Positions 22,896-32,798 of a stretch of DNA of 64,000 nucleotides are shown piece after piece. A program made the position numbers and the translations under genes. A model generated the notes under the pieces. It searched no databases and was not told the DNA's origin. It saw only the letters and a list, made by a program, of their open reading frames with translations. This DNA comes from Orbilia blumenaviensis. Its lineage: Eukaryota; Ascomycota; Orbiliomycetes; Orbiliales; Orbiliaceae. Every line of letters starts with the position of its first letter. The stretch's first letter is position 1. The stretch lies in the NCBI GenBank assembly GCA_036872755.1, contig JAVHNS010000004.1, positions 3,100,001 to 3,164,000 on the forward strand, written 5' to 3'.

Positions 22896-24212
22896 ATGAC
22901 TTCTCCCAGCAGCGAGCCTGCCTCTCCGCCAGTCATGTCGACCTCAAAGATCACATTCCCTCACCGAATACCGAAGACTGAAGTTGTCTCCATAAATCCT
23001 TCAGACATCAAATTCGAACTCTCGAAGGATCCATCGGTCCACCCTTACGAGGATCCCACGTTTATCACGTCTTCTTCCTCTCAAACTAGAAAAGCTATCG
23101 ACCTCGCCGCTGAACGGCTTCGCTCGAGCGACGTCCCAGTCGCCTTCCCTACAGAAACAGTGTATGGTCTGGGAGCAGATGCGACTCGCGACGAGCCTGT
23201 CAAGAATATCTTCACGATCAAGGGCCGGCCGGCCGATAACCCTCTGATCGTTCACGTCGGATCTCTCAAGCAGGCTCGAGAGCTTCTCAGGCCGAAAACC
23301 GCCTCCCCCACGGATACCTATGAAATCCCACCCATCTACAAACCCCTGATCGACAAATTCTGGCCCGGTCCGCTGACCATACTACTGCCGCTGCCACCCA
23401 ACTCAAAGCTCTCGCCCCATGTCTATGCCACGCAGACGACTGTGGGTGTACGCATGCCAGCTCACCCTGTCGCACTAGCCCTCGCATTAGCCTCGAATCT
23501 TCCAATTGCCGCCCCGTCTGCTAATAAGTCGGGATTGCCATCACCTACGACCGCCAAACACGTCGCCGTCGACCTGTACAAGCGTGTTGAGCTCATTCTA
23601 GACGGCGGTGGTTGCAATGTGGGGCTCGAAAGTACCGTTGTCGACGGGCTCTCGAGTCCTCCTGCGATCCTCAGGCCGGGAGGGGTCAGTTTGGAGCAAA
23701 TCAGGGCATGTGAGGGGTGGGAGGGAGTTATTGTCCACAAGGAGGACAGCGGGGCTAATGGTGGGGGCGGGGCAAACGGTGCCAACGGTGCCAATGGTGG
23801 GGCCGCTCCGAGGGCGCCAGGGATGAAGTACAAACACTACTCGCCTGCATGCGGGGTCCGACTGTACCTCCCGAACACAGAACACCCAACTGTTGAAGTG
23901 CTGAAATCCACAGGGTTTGGCAGCGATTCTAGGGTCGTTCGTATGGGAATTTTGAGAACAAGGCAATGGAAAGAGCTGGATGATAAAGATGTTGAGTGGC
24001 TGAGAGAAAGGAATTTGGAAGTTATCGAGGATAGCTTAGGGACTAGCGGAGAGGAGATTTCGAGAAAACTCTTTGGGGCACTGAGAAAGATGGATGATGA
24101 AGGGGTTGCTGTGGTACATATCGAGGGTATCGAGGAGGATATGGAAGGGTTGGCTGTCATGAACCGCCTGAAGAAGGCAGCTAGTGTTGTCATCCGGCCT
24201 AGAGAAGTTTGA
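22896..24212 (+). CDS. SUA5: Threonylcarbamoyl-AMP synthase (t6A tRNA modification)
   Basis: Makes threonylcarbamoyl-AMP from Thr, bicarbonate and ATP, the first step of N6-threonylcarbamoyladenosine formation at A37 of ANN-decoding tRNAs. 438 aa from the first ATG in frame (22896). The YrdC domain spans about residues 68-280: FPTETVYGLGADAT, IFTIKGRPADNPLIVHV, VGVRMPAHP, PIAAPSANKSG, GLESTVVDG and ILRPGGVS. A Gly/Ala/Asn low-complexity linker follows at about 285-305. The Sua5 domain starts with PGMKYKHYSPA (about 307) and runs to the end. Upstream of the ATG the frame stays open back to 22716 with an Arg/Ser/Leu-rich, acid-poor sequence resembling a mitochondrial presequence but without an ATG (see findings). 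Convergent with RET3. Confidence 0.95.
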   Translation: MTSPSSEPASPPVMSTSKITFPHRIPKTEVVSINPSDIKFELSKDPSVHPYEDPTFITSSSSQTRKAIDLAAERLRSSDVPVAFPTETVYGLGADATRDEPVKNIFTIKGRPADNPLIVHVGSLKQARELLRPKTASPTDTYEIPPIYKPLIDKFWPGPLTILLPLPPNSKLSPHVYATQTTVGVRMPAHPVALALALASNLPIAAPSANKSGLPSPTTAKHVAVDLYKRVELILDGGGCNVGLESTVVDGLSSPPAILRPGGVSLEQIRACEGWEGVIVHKEDSGANGGGGANGANGANGGAAPRAPGMKYKHYSPACGVRLYLPNTEHPTVEVLKSTGFGSDSRVVRMGILRTRQWKELDDKDVEWLRERNLEVIEDSLGTSGEEISRKLFGALRKMDDEGVAVVHIEGIEEDMEGLAVMNRLKKAASVVIRPREV

Positions 24213-25472
24213 AGTCACAAAAAAAAAGATACCACACACAAACAAAAAAAAAAACAAAGAAAACAAAAAGGACACAATGAGAGCAAGCATGCATACATAC
24301 ACATACGACGGAAGGTCTCTTAGATTATTATTACTGCTACTACTAGAGAGGCTACACGGATAAGGATTGAAGTTTAAGAGGAGGCTTTGTGATGTTTTCC
24401 CCCCCTCTTCCCTTTTCTTTTCTTTTTTTTGCTATGGGATACACTTTTTATTGCTTGCGTGCATGGGGCATGGCGTTCAGAACCCTTTCTCATTTCTTAA
24501 TTACTACTATTATTATTACCACGAAATTATCCTTTTCTTCTCGTCCTCCCGCTTTCTATAATACTTCTACCACTGTTCTAACAGCTTACTAGATAGTACT
24601 ACTTGCTGGTGTTCTATCATTTTCCTTTTCATTTCTTTAATCCAGTCTGTTCGACGCTACGGAAAAAGCTGGAGGGATCTTCCTTTTCCTTTCTTTCTTT
24701 CCTTTCTTTGCGATCGCGCCTTTTTCTTTTGTTTATTATCATTTTTATATAGATGGCCAAGGATTTTCTTTTTCACTTTTCCGTTTTTCTCTCTGCTCGT
24801 TTTTCTTCTTCTTTCGTATTCGGCGGTTAAAGCTATTATCATTACTATTACGGGATTCTTAATACTATTGCTAGTGCTAACTGTCTTTACACGGTTAGAA
24901 CTAGCTGGAGGCAGGCTTATACTTAGCTATGGGTAATCAAGCTATATTTATCTACCTAGTATACATACGTTAGTTAAAACCATGTGAATATGTGGTTAGT
25001 TATCTTATATTGAAGTTTTGGTTCACAATCTGCCTGATGGGGGGGGCTTGTAAAATGCCTCTCCGTGGGGTGGTATTACACTGGTTTGCACTCGGTGTTT
25101 TTGGGTAGTTGTGGTCTCTGGACGAAATATATGCCTCACTCATATATGGAGACAGCTACAGAGCCGGTGACCATTTAGGCTTTTGCAAACTGCACTGTTG
25201 AGATTGGCAGACTTAAGCCCTGATTAATCTCGTAATATACGTACGCGATACCATATCTAATCTCAAATAATACGATCTAGTGTGCTAGACGCTGCTTTAT
25301 AGAGAGCATGGCTATACACCCACATCTACAGATGCCTCTCTATACGTCTATCAATGCAATAATGATCAAAGCACCCAGTGGTATATTATTACTAGAAAGC
25401 TATACAGAACGAACTCGTCTTCTTCCCCCCCAAAAAAAGTACATCCGAACTTTTTTATTAGTATTTGGCAGC
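24213..25472. other. Spacer between convergent SUA5 and RET3
   Basis: A/T-rich 3' flanks. CT-rich and A-rich tracts (24210-24270, 24400-24800) give low-complexity open frames that are not genes. A run of seven G lies at about 25040. Nothing else is recognised. Confidence 0.5.
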
Positions 25473-26248
25473 TTATAAGCCCTCGCGCAGCTTGTTCGCA
25501 ATGATCTTGCTGCCGATGTTCCATGCATTGTACCTGTTTCTTTATATTAGCACTCTCTCTTGTCATAGAAATAGTATAAATAAGGGGGAGGGGGTCACGT
25601 ACAAGCCCTGCTCGCTGAAGTCCAGCTTCTGAGGATTCAATTCATGCGCCGGCGGCTTGCTAACCCTAGCCGCGACTGCACTCGGATCCGTCTCCAACAC
25701 GATCCCATCATCCACAATCTCATCAATCGCTAAACTAACCAGATCGTAGTTCTCAATAATCGTTCTTTTATCTGTTGTGTTCTTCAGGAGGATCGAGAGG
25801 GAGTCCCGCAGGGCTAGGACGACGTTGTAGAGTAAAATCGGGTTTTCGGATAGGGAGCCGATTACGTAGAGGGTTACGTCGGATTCGGGCTTGTAGACTA
25901 CGATACGGTTGTCGTAGAGGATGATGTCGGAGGATTGTTTGTAGGTTTTGGTGTGTAGGCCCTTTTCGAAGTTCTATTCCCCCCCTCCCAAGTCACAATG
26001 TAATATATATGTTATTAGCAAAATGTTATCGACTGGAACCGGGGAAAATGATGGGATGGGATGGAATGGTGTAGTATGGTATGTATGTAGAGTACCTGCT
26101 GGTCCTTGAGCGCGGGATAGGGGTTTGAGCCGGGCTCGCCGGGAGCGGTGGGGTGAGGGGCGGAATAGTACTTGGCGAGGACGCGGTTGCCGTCCTGGTC
26201 GATGATCAGAATGGCGTTGATCGTGAAGAGGGATAGGTTGCCGGCCAT
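25473..26248 (-). CDS. RET3: Coatomer subunit zeta (COPI)
   Basis: Small subunit of the COPI coat, paired with gamma-COP in the F-subcomplex and acting in Golgi-to-ER retrograde transport. Three exons on the minus strand: 26248-26096, 25973-25603 and 25533-25473, giving 194 aa (585 nt including stop, in frame). Introns have GTAC and GTACGT donors and AATAG/ACAG acceptors. The N terminus LSLFTINAILIIDQDGNRVLAKYY is the longin-like beta strand of the zeta family (abbreviated here as INAILIIDQDGNRVLAKYY). Downstream come NFEKGLHTKTY, IILYDNRIVVYK and VTLYVIGSLSENPILLYNV. The C terminus, restored by splicing exon 2 to exon 3, is FSEQGLYNAWNIGSKIIANK followed by LREGL, as in the family. Divergent from the mitochondrial protein gene at 26750. 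Confidence 0.95.
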
Positions 26249-26749
26249 TTTTAATCTATTATCTTATCCTACTCTATCCTTCTTTTATCTCCTTTAGGTA
26301 TTGATATTTGGCGATTGTTGAAGCCGTTGATTGGGTGTGGATGTGTGGAGGTGGGTAGGTATATGAAGGGGGGGGTGTCGAGGAAGGCGTTGAGATAGGG
26401 CAGAGCAGAGCTACTAAGCTTGGGAGAGAGAGAGGTTGTTAACACGTTCAAGACAGCTGCCCTTTTCCCAGTCTTGCCAGGTCCAAATTGGTGGGCCTTG
26501 CCAAGACTTCCTTCCTCTTCTCAGGCCTGCCAAACAGAAACTAAATAAACGTCGGCCAACGCAAAATTCCTTTCCCTCCGTTGCATATTCGACGCTACTT
26601 CTTGGTTACTATAATTTCGTAACTTCGGCAATTTTTTTTTAATTCGACGAGGGATTATTTACTAACCTTCATTGGACTTTCTCTTCAAGATCTTCTAGGA
26701 AAGGAGTTAAAGGAGGGAATACAAAAAAGGGAATAGTGGAGAAAGGGGA
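26249..26749. promoter_or_regulatory. Divergent promoter region RET3 / mitochondrial protein
   Basis: Only 501 bp separate the two start codons, so both promoters must lie here. It contains G-rich (26340-26420) and CT-rich stretches but no clear TATA box. Confidence 0.6.
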
Positions 26750-29606
26750 ATGGCGGCCATACCACTCTCCGCCGCCGCCCGTCCACTGACCAGGCTTTCC
26801 TCCTCCACCTCAGCCATCCAAAGCATCTGCCACCGCTGTCAAGCGCTCGCAATAAGAAATGATGCTCCCACAGCAGCAGCACGACTATTCATAGCTGCTA
26901 ACTCGCAGCAGCGACGGTATCTTAATATAAAATGGGGCTCTAAGGACAATGTTCCTGGCGTTAGGACGAGGAAGAGTAAACGCCAGAGACTCATTGAGGC
27001 TGGCAAGAAGGACTCGATGGGTGCGCCGCAACTGACGACTGGTGAGCTGAAGGAGACGTATGCGCCTGAGGTAATTTTCTTCCCTTTTATGCATTTCTTT
27101 TTTTCATTTTTCAATTTTTCAATTTTCAATTTTTTTTTTTTTAATAGAGGGATTATGCTAATTTTTATGTTGATAGTTGTTTGTGTTCCGCTCTGACATG
27201 GCGTCGGGAAACATCAATGCGGCAATGCAGTCTCTGTCCAACCTCATCGAGCTGGGCATCCTGACGCACACTGACTCCTACAACCTGGCCCAAGCCGTGC
27301 ACGAGGCTTTCCGCTCCAAGAACCTGCCCAAACACGCGGTGATAGGGTACATTTCCACCATCATCGAGTATCTCAAATCCGGCCAACTCCCCGCCCATCA
27401 CCTCGCCCACGTCCACATCATCTCCACTCTGAAGGAAGCCGAAGAATGGGCTCTAGGGAACGAATACTGGGCTTGGCTTCGAAACCAAGGGCTGAACCAC
27501 CTTAACGCCCGGGTTTTTGGCGCGATTATAGAGTTCATGGCATACCAGGGCGCCCCGATCGCTGATTTAGAGAACATATACTCTCTCGCATTAGAAAAGT
27601 TCTCAAAGACGGAGGATCCAGGTGGGGGGTTACAGCACCGAGCTACCAGTCTAACGCTCGTGCAGGGTATCATTACCGCTCGACTACTAAACCACGACTG
27701 GAAGGGTGCGTATGAAGCGTTGGATATCGCGGCGAGGTTACACCCCACGCAGGTACCCACGCGGGTTTATGAGATGTTTATTTTCAATAGACCTGTTAGA
27801 GAGGGATATCTTGTGTTTTTGATGGCATGCAGAGCTGGTACTAAGTTGAATCCCAAGGCGTTGATGTGGGTTATGTCGAATTGGTGGAAGGTCACGCTTG
27901 ATGTGAGGGGGATATTACAGCTGGTGCTCGCGCATCTAGCGATCGGGGGAAAGCTGGGAGTCGTGATATTGAATAAAGTCATCTATGGACTTTTGGGAAG
28001 ATTACCGGAAGCACCCGAACCGCCCGCGCCATTTGGGAATTTACTAAAAAGCGAGTTGGAGGGCGGGGATGAACGATCTGTTGAGGAAAAAGAAAAGGAG
28101 GCAAAGCAATGGGAGGACTGGAATCACCGGATGGAAGAGTATCAAGCGGCGGTTAACCCCATGTTTGGAACCATCAGACGTACGATCGAGTTGTTTGATG
28201 GGGTTAATGTTGAGCCGGATCTTATGACTTATTGTAATATCATCAGTCAGGCCTCACGACGGCATTTAAGGCAGATTGTGGCCGCGGCGTTGAGGGAGAT
28301 CGATTCGGCGGTTAGGAATGGGAAAGGCGTGATGGATGAAGCGCCTTATAGGGTTATACTGGGCGCCTGTGGGACTTTGGCTGATCAAAATGGGGTTAAA
28401 AAGGCGTGGGAGGGGCTAGTGGAGTGGAGGAAGGGGTTTTTACAAAGCACGATGAAGAGGGAGTATAAACCCGGAATGGCCTGGACTGGAACAGTGAAGG
28501 AAGGGGCGAAAGACCACGAACTGATCTCATGGAAAGCGCTTATCCGTGCGGGATTTGAAGCCGGAATGAAGCCATATATCCTCGAGCAGCTGAATAAATA
28601 CCAACACCAATTCAGCAGCCGACTGACCAGCGAGATCCGACTTGAACTCGTCCGTCGAGAGGGGACCTTCCAGAAGAGCCTTAAGAACGACGCAGAAATT
28701 TTATCTACAGCGATAAAATCCGGCAAGGACTCAATCGACACCAGCTCTACGAGCCCCCAAAGGTCGCGAGCAATTATATCCACCAGTGTTCCCGAGATAA
28801 GCTACGACGACGTCAGAGCCGAGGTTGTGGAGTATAACAAGATGCTGGATGTGATGGATAAGGTTATAAGAAGTACGGTGGCTTATGATTTCTCGACGCT
28901 GGATTTGGATATGAAGAGTTTGGGGATACCGGAGATGACGGAGGATGATATTCGGCAGCTGAAGGAGGTTTATGAGCACTTTCAGGCAAATATGCCGCGC
29001 AATCCGTGGATGACGGCGACGCACGATCCCAAGACCGACCTTGCTGGGATACAGAAGATGGTGGATAAGGCCGACCAGCAGCAGCAGGAGGAACAAGAGG
29101 TGGTACAAAAGGAAGAAGAGGTGGTAGAAAAAGAGGGAAATAAGGATAGGAAAATAGAAAAAGAAGGGAAGAGCGGGAAGAAAGACGAAAAGGAAAGTGA
29201 TTTTGAGAAAGCCGGACTCTACGGCGCATGGGGCGACAGACGAAGCGTAACAGGCTACTCTATCAACCAACTGCGATTCGAGAACTGGATTTCGATCAAT
29301 CGATTACTCTATATTGCAGAGAAGGGACCAAACTGGAGGGAGAAGAAGGACGGCGGAGGGATCAAGGGGGTTGTTAATGGGGTTAATCGACGGGAAGATG
29401 TGGCCAAGGATGCTATCAAGCGGGTGGACGGGCTTGAGGGGCGGCAGTGGGAGGAGGAGGCTCTCAAGCTCAGGGCGCTGTTGGTCGGGACAGCTGCTCC
29501 TCCGACTATCAATTACCCTCCAATCAATCAGAATACGTCCTCTGAAGTTGAGGGAGAGGGAGAGGTTGAGGGCGAGAAGCTTGCGACGACGTCTATTAGA
29601 GAATAA
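26750..29606 (+). CDS. Mitochondrial helical-repeat (PPR-like) protein
   Basis: Exons 26750-27070 and 27177-29606, 916 aa. The intron has donor GTAATT, branch TGCTAAT and acceptor TGATAG; an earlier AG at 27147 is possible but breaks the frame. Residues 1-60 are Arg/Ser/Ala-rich with no acidic residue until about 38 and an RRYLNIKW segment near 55, a good mitochondrial presequence. The body is alpha-helical with spaced pairs of helices (for example MQSLSNLIELGILTHTDSYN, IITARLLNHDWKGAYEALDI, EPDLMTYCNIISQAS) in the style of pentatricopeptide repeats. A Gln/Glu/Lys-rich charged segment occupies about residues 725-785. Fungal PPR proteins of this size act in mitochondrial mRNA processing, translation or complex assembly; which of these applies cannot be told from sequence. 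I do not assign a gene name. Confidence 0.8.
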
Positions 29607-30186
29607 TACCTCTGTACAATTTTTATATCTTAACTTAGAGTACCCAGAGGCGACATGTAAATACTGTACTATATTCTAGAACATCGTCGATTTCACTCTA
29701 TTATATACATCCCTATTGCTACTTAACACGCAATATAAACCACTAGCATACAATAGAGGACATCTTCTCGTTAAACTAAATTTATACGGGTCCAAAATAC
29801 TAATTTGAAGTTTGGATGTTGCATTCTGAGGGAGAATCCCAGCCGGGATGGCCCACAATTAGATATGGGATGGCGTGTTGTGGCTGCTGCGTCTTTGTCC
29901 CCCGCCATGCTTTTGGTGCGTCACAGCTAAATAAGCTAAAACCGATCCTTCGCCCGGCTTCTTCCCTTCTCTTGTCATCCCATTTCCGTTCCCCGTTCCC
30001 ATCTTCTTACTTCCTGCTCCTCCTGCCGCTCTCTCACCGGCGATACTTCCTCCACCAGCACCACTAGCATAAGAACATAGAGAACGTCTATAGCTCCAGC
30101 TATCCAGCTCTATCGTATCCTATCTTCCGAAGAAAAAGGACAGCTCCCGATACATAGCAAGGTCATCAACCAGATAAGCTCCAAAA
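29607..30186. promoter_or_regulatory. Intergenic region and RUB1 promoter
   Basis: 580 bp. CT-rich tracts at 29950-30060 and an A/C-rich leader just before the ATG at 30187 fit a housekeeping promoter. No gene is seen. Confidence 0.5.
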
Positions 30187-30954
30187 ATGTTAATCAAGTA
30201 CGACTCCCTCCCTCCTTTTATCTTCTTCCTTGACTACTATCATATTTATGTTTTGATGTCGCTGACTAATATGGTAACAGAGTCCGAACCCTCACCGGAA
30301 AAGAGATCGAGCTCGACATCGAACCCGACTACAAAGTACGAACCTTACCTCTTCCTCCATTCTATCCATACCACTATCCGTGATTCCGGCTGGGTTTCCA
30401 CCTGTGTATTATCAAAAGGAAGGAGAGGAGGAGAGGCTGTAATGGGGATTGTGGGGGCTTTTTTGGGGTGTTCGCGTGGTCGCTCACTCATTCACTCGCT
30501 CGTTGAAAACCGACAAACCCCGCCCCCGCTATCATGCCCCTCCCTATCTCTCTTCGTCTCCCTCTCTCCACCGCTCAGTAGAAAGCACTCTGTAGAGCTG
30601 GTGGAATTATCTAATTTTAAAATGATTATTGGCTTTTATTTATTTTCGAGGGAAGGGATAAAACTAACTTTAATTGGCTAAAACAGGTGTTCAAGATCAA
30701 GGAGCGCGTTGAGGAGAAGGAGGGCATTCCGCCTGCCCAGCAGCGTTTGATCTTTGGCGGCAAGCAGATGTATGAACTCCTTTTATTCTTTATATACCTG
30801 GCATTTTATCTTCACATACCTATACAGTAAAGTCAGGGAAGCAGTACTAATAGATTGGGTGGTATACAGGGCTGACGACAAGGCTGCGTCGGAGTACAAT
30901 CTTGAGGGTGGCGCCACGCTGCACTTGGTGCTCGCGCTAAGAGGCGGACGGTGA
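30187..30954 (+). CDS. RUB1: Ubiquitin-like modifier NEDD8/Rub1
   Basis: Ubiquitin-like protein conjugated to cullins to activate SCF-type ubiquitin ligases. Four exons: 30187-30197, 30281-30335, 30687-30769 and 30870-30954, totalling 234 nt and 77 aa. The protein begins [19 protein letters not shown] and continues [20 protein letters not shown], matching NEDD8 much better than ubiquitin. Ala72 in LVLALRGGR is the NEDD8 hallmark (ubiquitin has Arg72). The mature GlyGly is followed by a single Arg77, so the precursor needs a hydrolase (Yuh1/UCHL3-type) to remove one residue. Donors are GTACGA, GTACGA and GTATGA. The first exon is only 11 nt, and intron 2 is unusually long for this window (351 nt). 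Convergent with RMT2, 378 bp apart. Confidence 0.96.
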
Positions 30955-31332
30955 ATATAATGAAATACCAATAATTCAATTAGGAAAGAATAAAAAGAAT
31001 ATCGAGAAGAAGAGGAAAAAGAACATAGCAGCTCTCATCCTTTCTTTTTATATATCTTTGTGCCTTTTTTAGATCTCATACTGCTGCTGCTTTCTTTTTA
31101 AAGTGGCTATTAGCGGCGCTGCTTGCCTCCATTCCTCCCCCTTTTTTAGTATTATTATTATCATTATCTTTACATGAGAATACAGCTTGACTGCTGGTAT
31201 TTCGAGAATACTGTGCTTCTTCTTCTTCATCACTTTATGTTTTGGATATGGTATATATATACAGGTGCTCTATGATAAAAGCTGGGTGGTAGTAGGAAGA
31301 TAAGGGATAAAAATATAAGAGAGAGACGGAGG
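30955..31332. terminator. Shared 3' flank of convergent RUB1 and RMT2
   Basis: 378 bp of A/T-rich sequence with TTTTTATATATC and TATATATATAC elements. It must hold the polyadenylation signals of both genes. No coding sequence. Confidence 0.5.
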
Positions 31333-32666
31333 CTAGCCGATGAACTTGGTGACGGGCAGCCAGTACTTCTCCAGGTCCCAGTATTTCCGCCTAACGCCCT
31401 TCCACTCGCCGTCGCCTTCCATCTTCTTGCTGTCGACGGGCACCTCAACCCACTCCGTCTCCAGTCCAGCCTCGAGCAGGTCGATATCCACCACTTTCTT
31501 ATATACGTCATACGATATCTGCCTGTCTGCACCCAAGCCATTGAAAAAGCTAAATTTCCCCTCAGGGGAGAGCAATGCGATCACATATTCCGTAAAAAAC
31601 AGCTTCAGCTGAGAATAATCCTCTGCAAAAGTATCGAAGTATATGGCATCAAACAACAACTCTTCTCCATCAGCTTCACTATTAGAATTAATCAGTTTAG
31701 GAAGGACTTCCTGCCATCTCCCGGAGTGGATTACTACTCCTGGACGCTTTGAGATTTCAGAGGTTGAGAGTTTTTCGAGAATTTGAGGGTGCGCTTCTAT
31801 TATATGGTGGGATGTTGGTGCTGGGGTGGTGGATTGGAAGTGGTTATCGATTATACCCATGCCGTAGCCGATGTTGAGGATTCGCTTTGCGGGGGTGAGG
31901 TGCTGCACTGTTAGAGACATTATGTGCGATTCCCAGGACATCATGACGCCGTTCCTTTTTACATCAATCTACTAGTTAGCTATGCTGTTATACCGCCAGC
32001 ATTAATTTGGATGGGATATGAAGGGACGCACTTGTCTTCATCGAGAATCTTGTCGTCGTCGATCTCGAGTTTGGAGGAGAGGTATGCATCGCTCGTGACG
32101 GGGATTGCCTCCTCTGCTGCTTTATCCAGTGCTGTCTCTTCCTCCTTTTTGTCCTCTGATACCAATTCCGGTGCTTCTTCTCCCTCTACTTCAACGTCTT
32201 CCTCTTCCTCTTCCTCTTCTTCTTCGTCGTCATCATCATCACCAAGCGCCATATACCCATCCAACCTTCCAAACAGCAGCTCAGCACGAACGCCAGCATC
32301 GACCATTATCTCATACAGAGAATTAAGACCCAGACGGTGGGCTATACACCCCGGTGTTTCATTATTCGTATCCAGCGAATTCCATATCGCGCCGTTCTGG
32401 AGGAGAAGTTGTAGGGTACGTTCTGCCTTTTCTAGGGGTGGTAGGGAGAGCTCGTCTACTTTTATCCCATCTCCATTACCATTTGTAGTGTTATTTGGAG
32501 GGGGAGGGGAGGACTCGAAGGCGGCGATGGCGAGGTGGAGGGGCGTACGGAGGGTGGTGGGGTCTTGGACGTTGGGGGTTTGGGATTTTAGGAGGGAGCG
32601 TAAGGCGGGGAGGTTGTGGTCTGTTGCGGCGAGGAGGAGGGAGTGTGCTGTTGGCGATGGCTCCAT
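31333..32666 (-). CDS. RMT2: Protein arginine N5-methyltransferase 2
   Basis: Fungal/plant-type SAM-dependent enzyme; the yeast enzyme delta-N-methylates an arginine of ribosomal protein L12 (uL11). Exons 32666-32032 and 31954-31333 on the minus strand, 418 aa; donor GTGCGT, acceptor AAAAAG. Residues 1-125 contain ankyrin-like repeats (TLRTPLHLAIAAFES, LLLQNGAIWNSLDTNNETPG), the usual N-terminal module of this family. An Asp/Glu-rich run follows at about 143-170. The methyltransferase domain starts after the splice join at NGVMMSWESHIM. SAM motif I is ILNIGYGMGIIDNHFQ, followed by HHIIEAHP (acidic post-I residue), the active-site-like DAIYFDTFAEDYSQLKLFF, and the conserved C terminus RKYWDLEKYWLPVTKF. 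Length matches the yeast protein (412 aa). Confidence 0.95.
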
Positions 32667-32767
32667 CTTTCTTATTTTCTTTTCTTTTCTTTATTTTATT
32701 TTTTGTTTTTTTTATTTTATTTTTTATAAGGTGGAGTTATGGATAAGAGAGATGGAGGGGTGAAGGT

Positions 32768-32798
32768 TTAGACTTAGATCTAGACTTAGACTTAGACT
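32768..32798. repeat. TTAGAC hexamer repeat
   Basis: Four imperfect TTAGAC/TTAGATC units about 100 bp upstream of the RMT2 ATG. It resembles a telomere-like hexamer in length only (TTAGAC, not TTAGGG). Confidence 0.65.

Noticed and set aside
24367..24592. Phe/Ser/Tyr-rich frames in T-rich DNA after SUA5
   Set aside because: Low-complexity 3' flank, with no ATG-led conserved product.
32105..32326. Pro/Leu-rich plus-strand frames over RMT2
   Set aside because: These are shadows of the Asp/Glu-rich run encoded on the minus strand.
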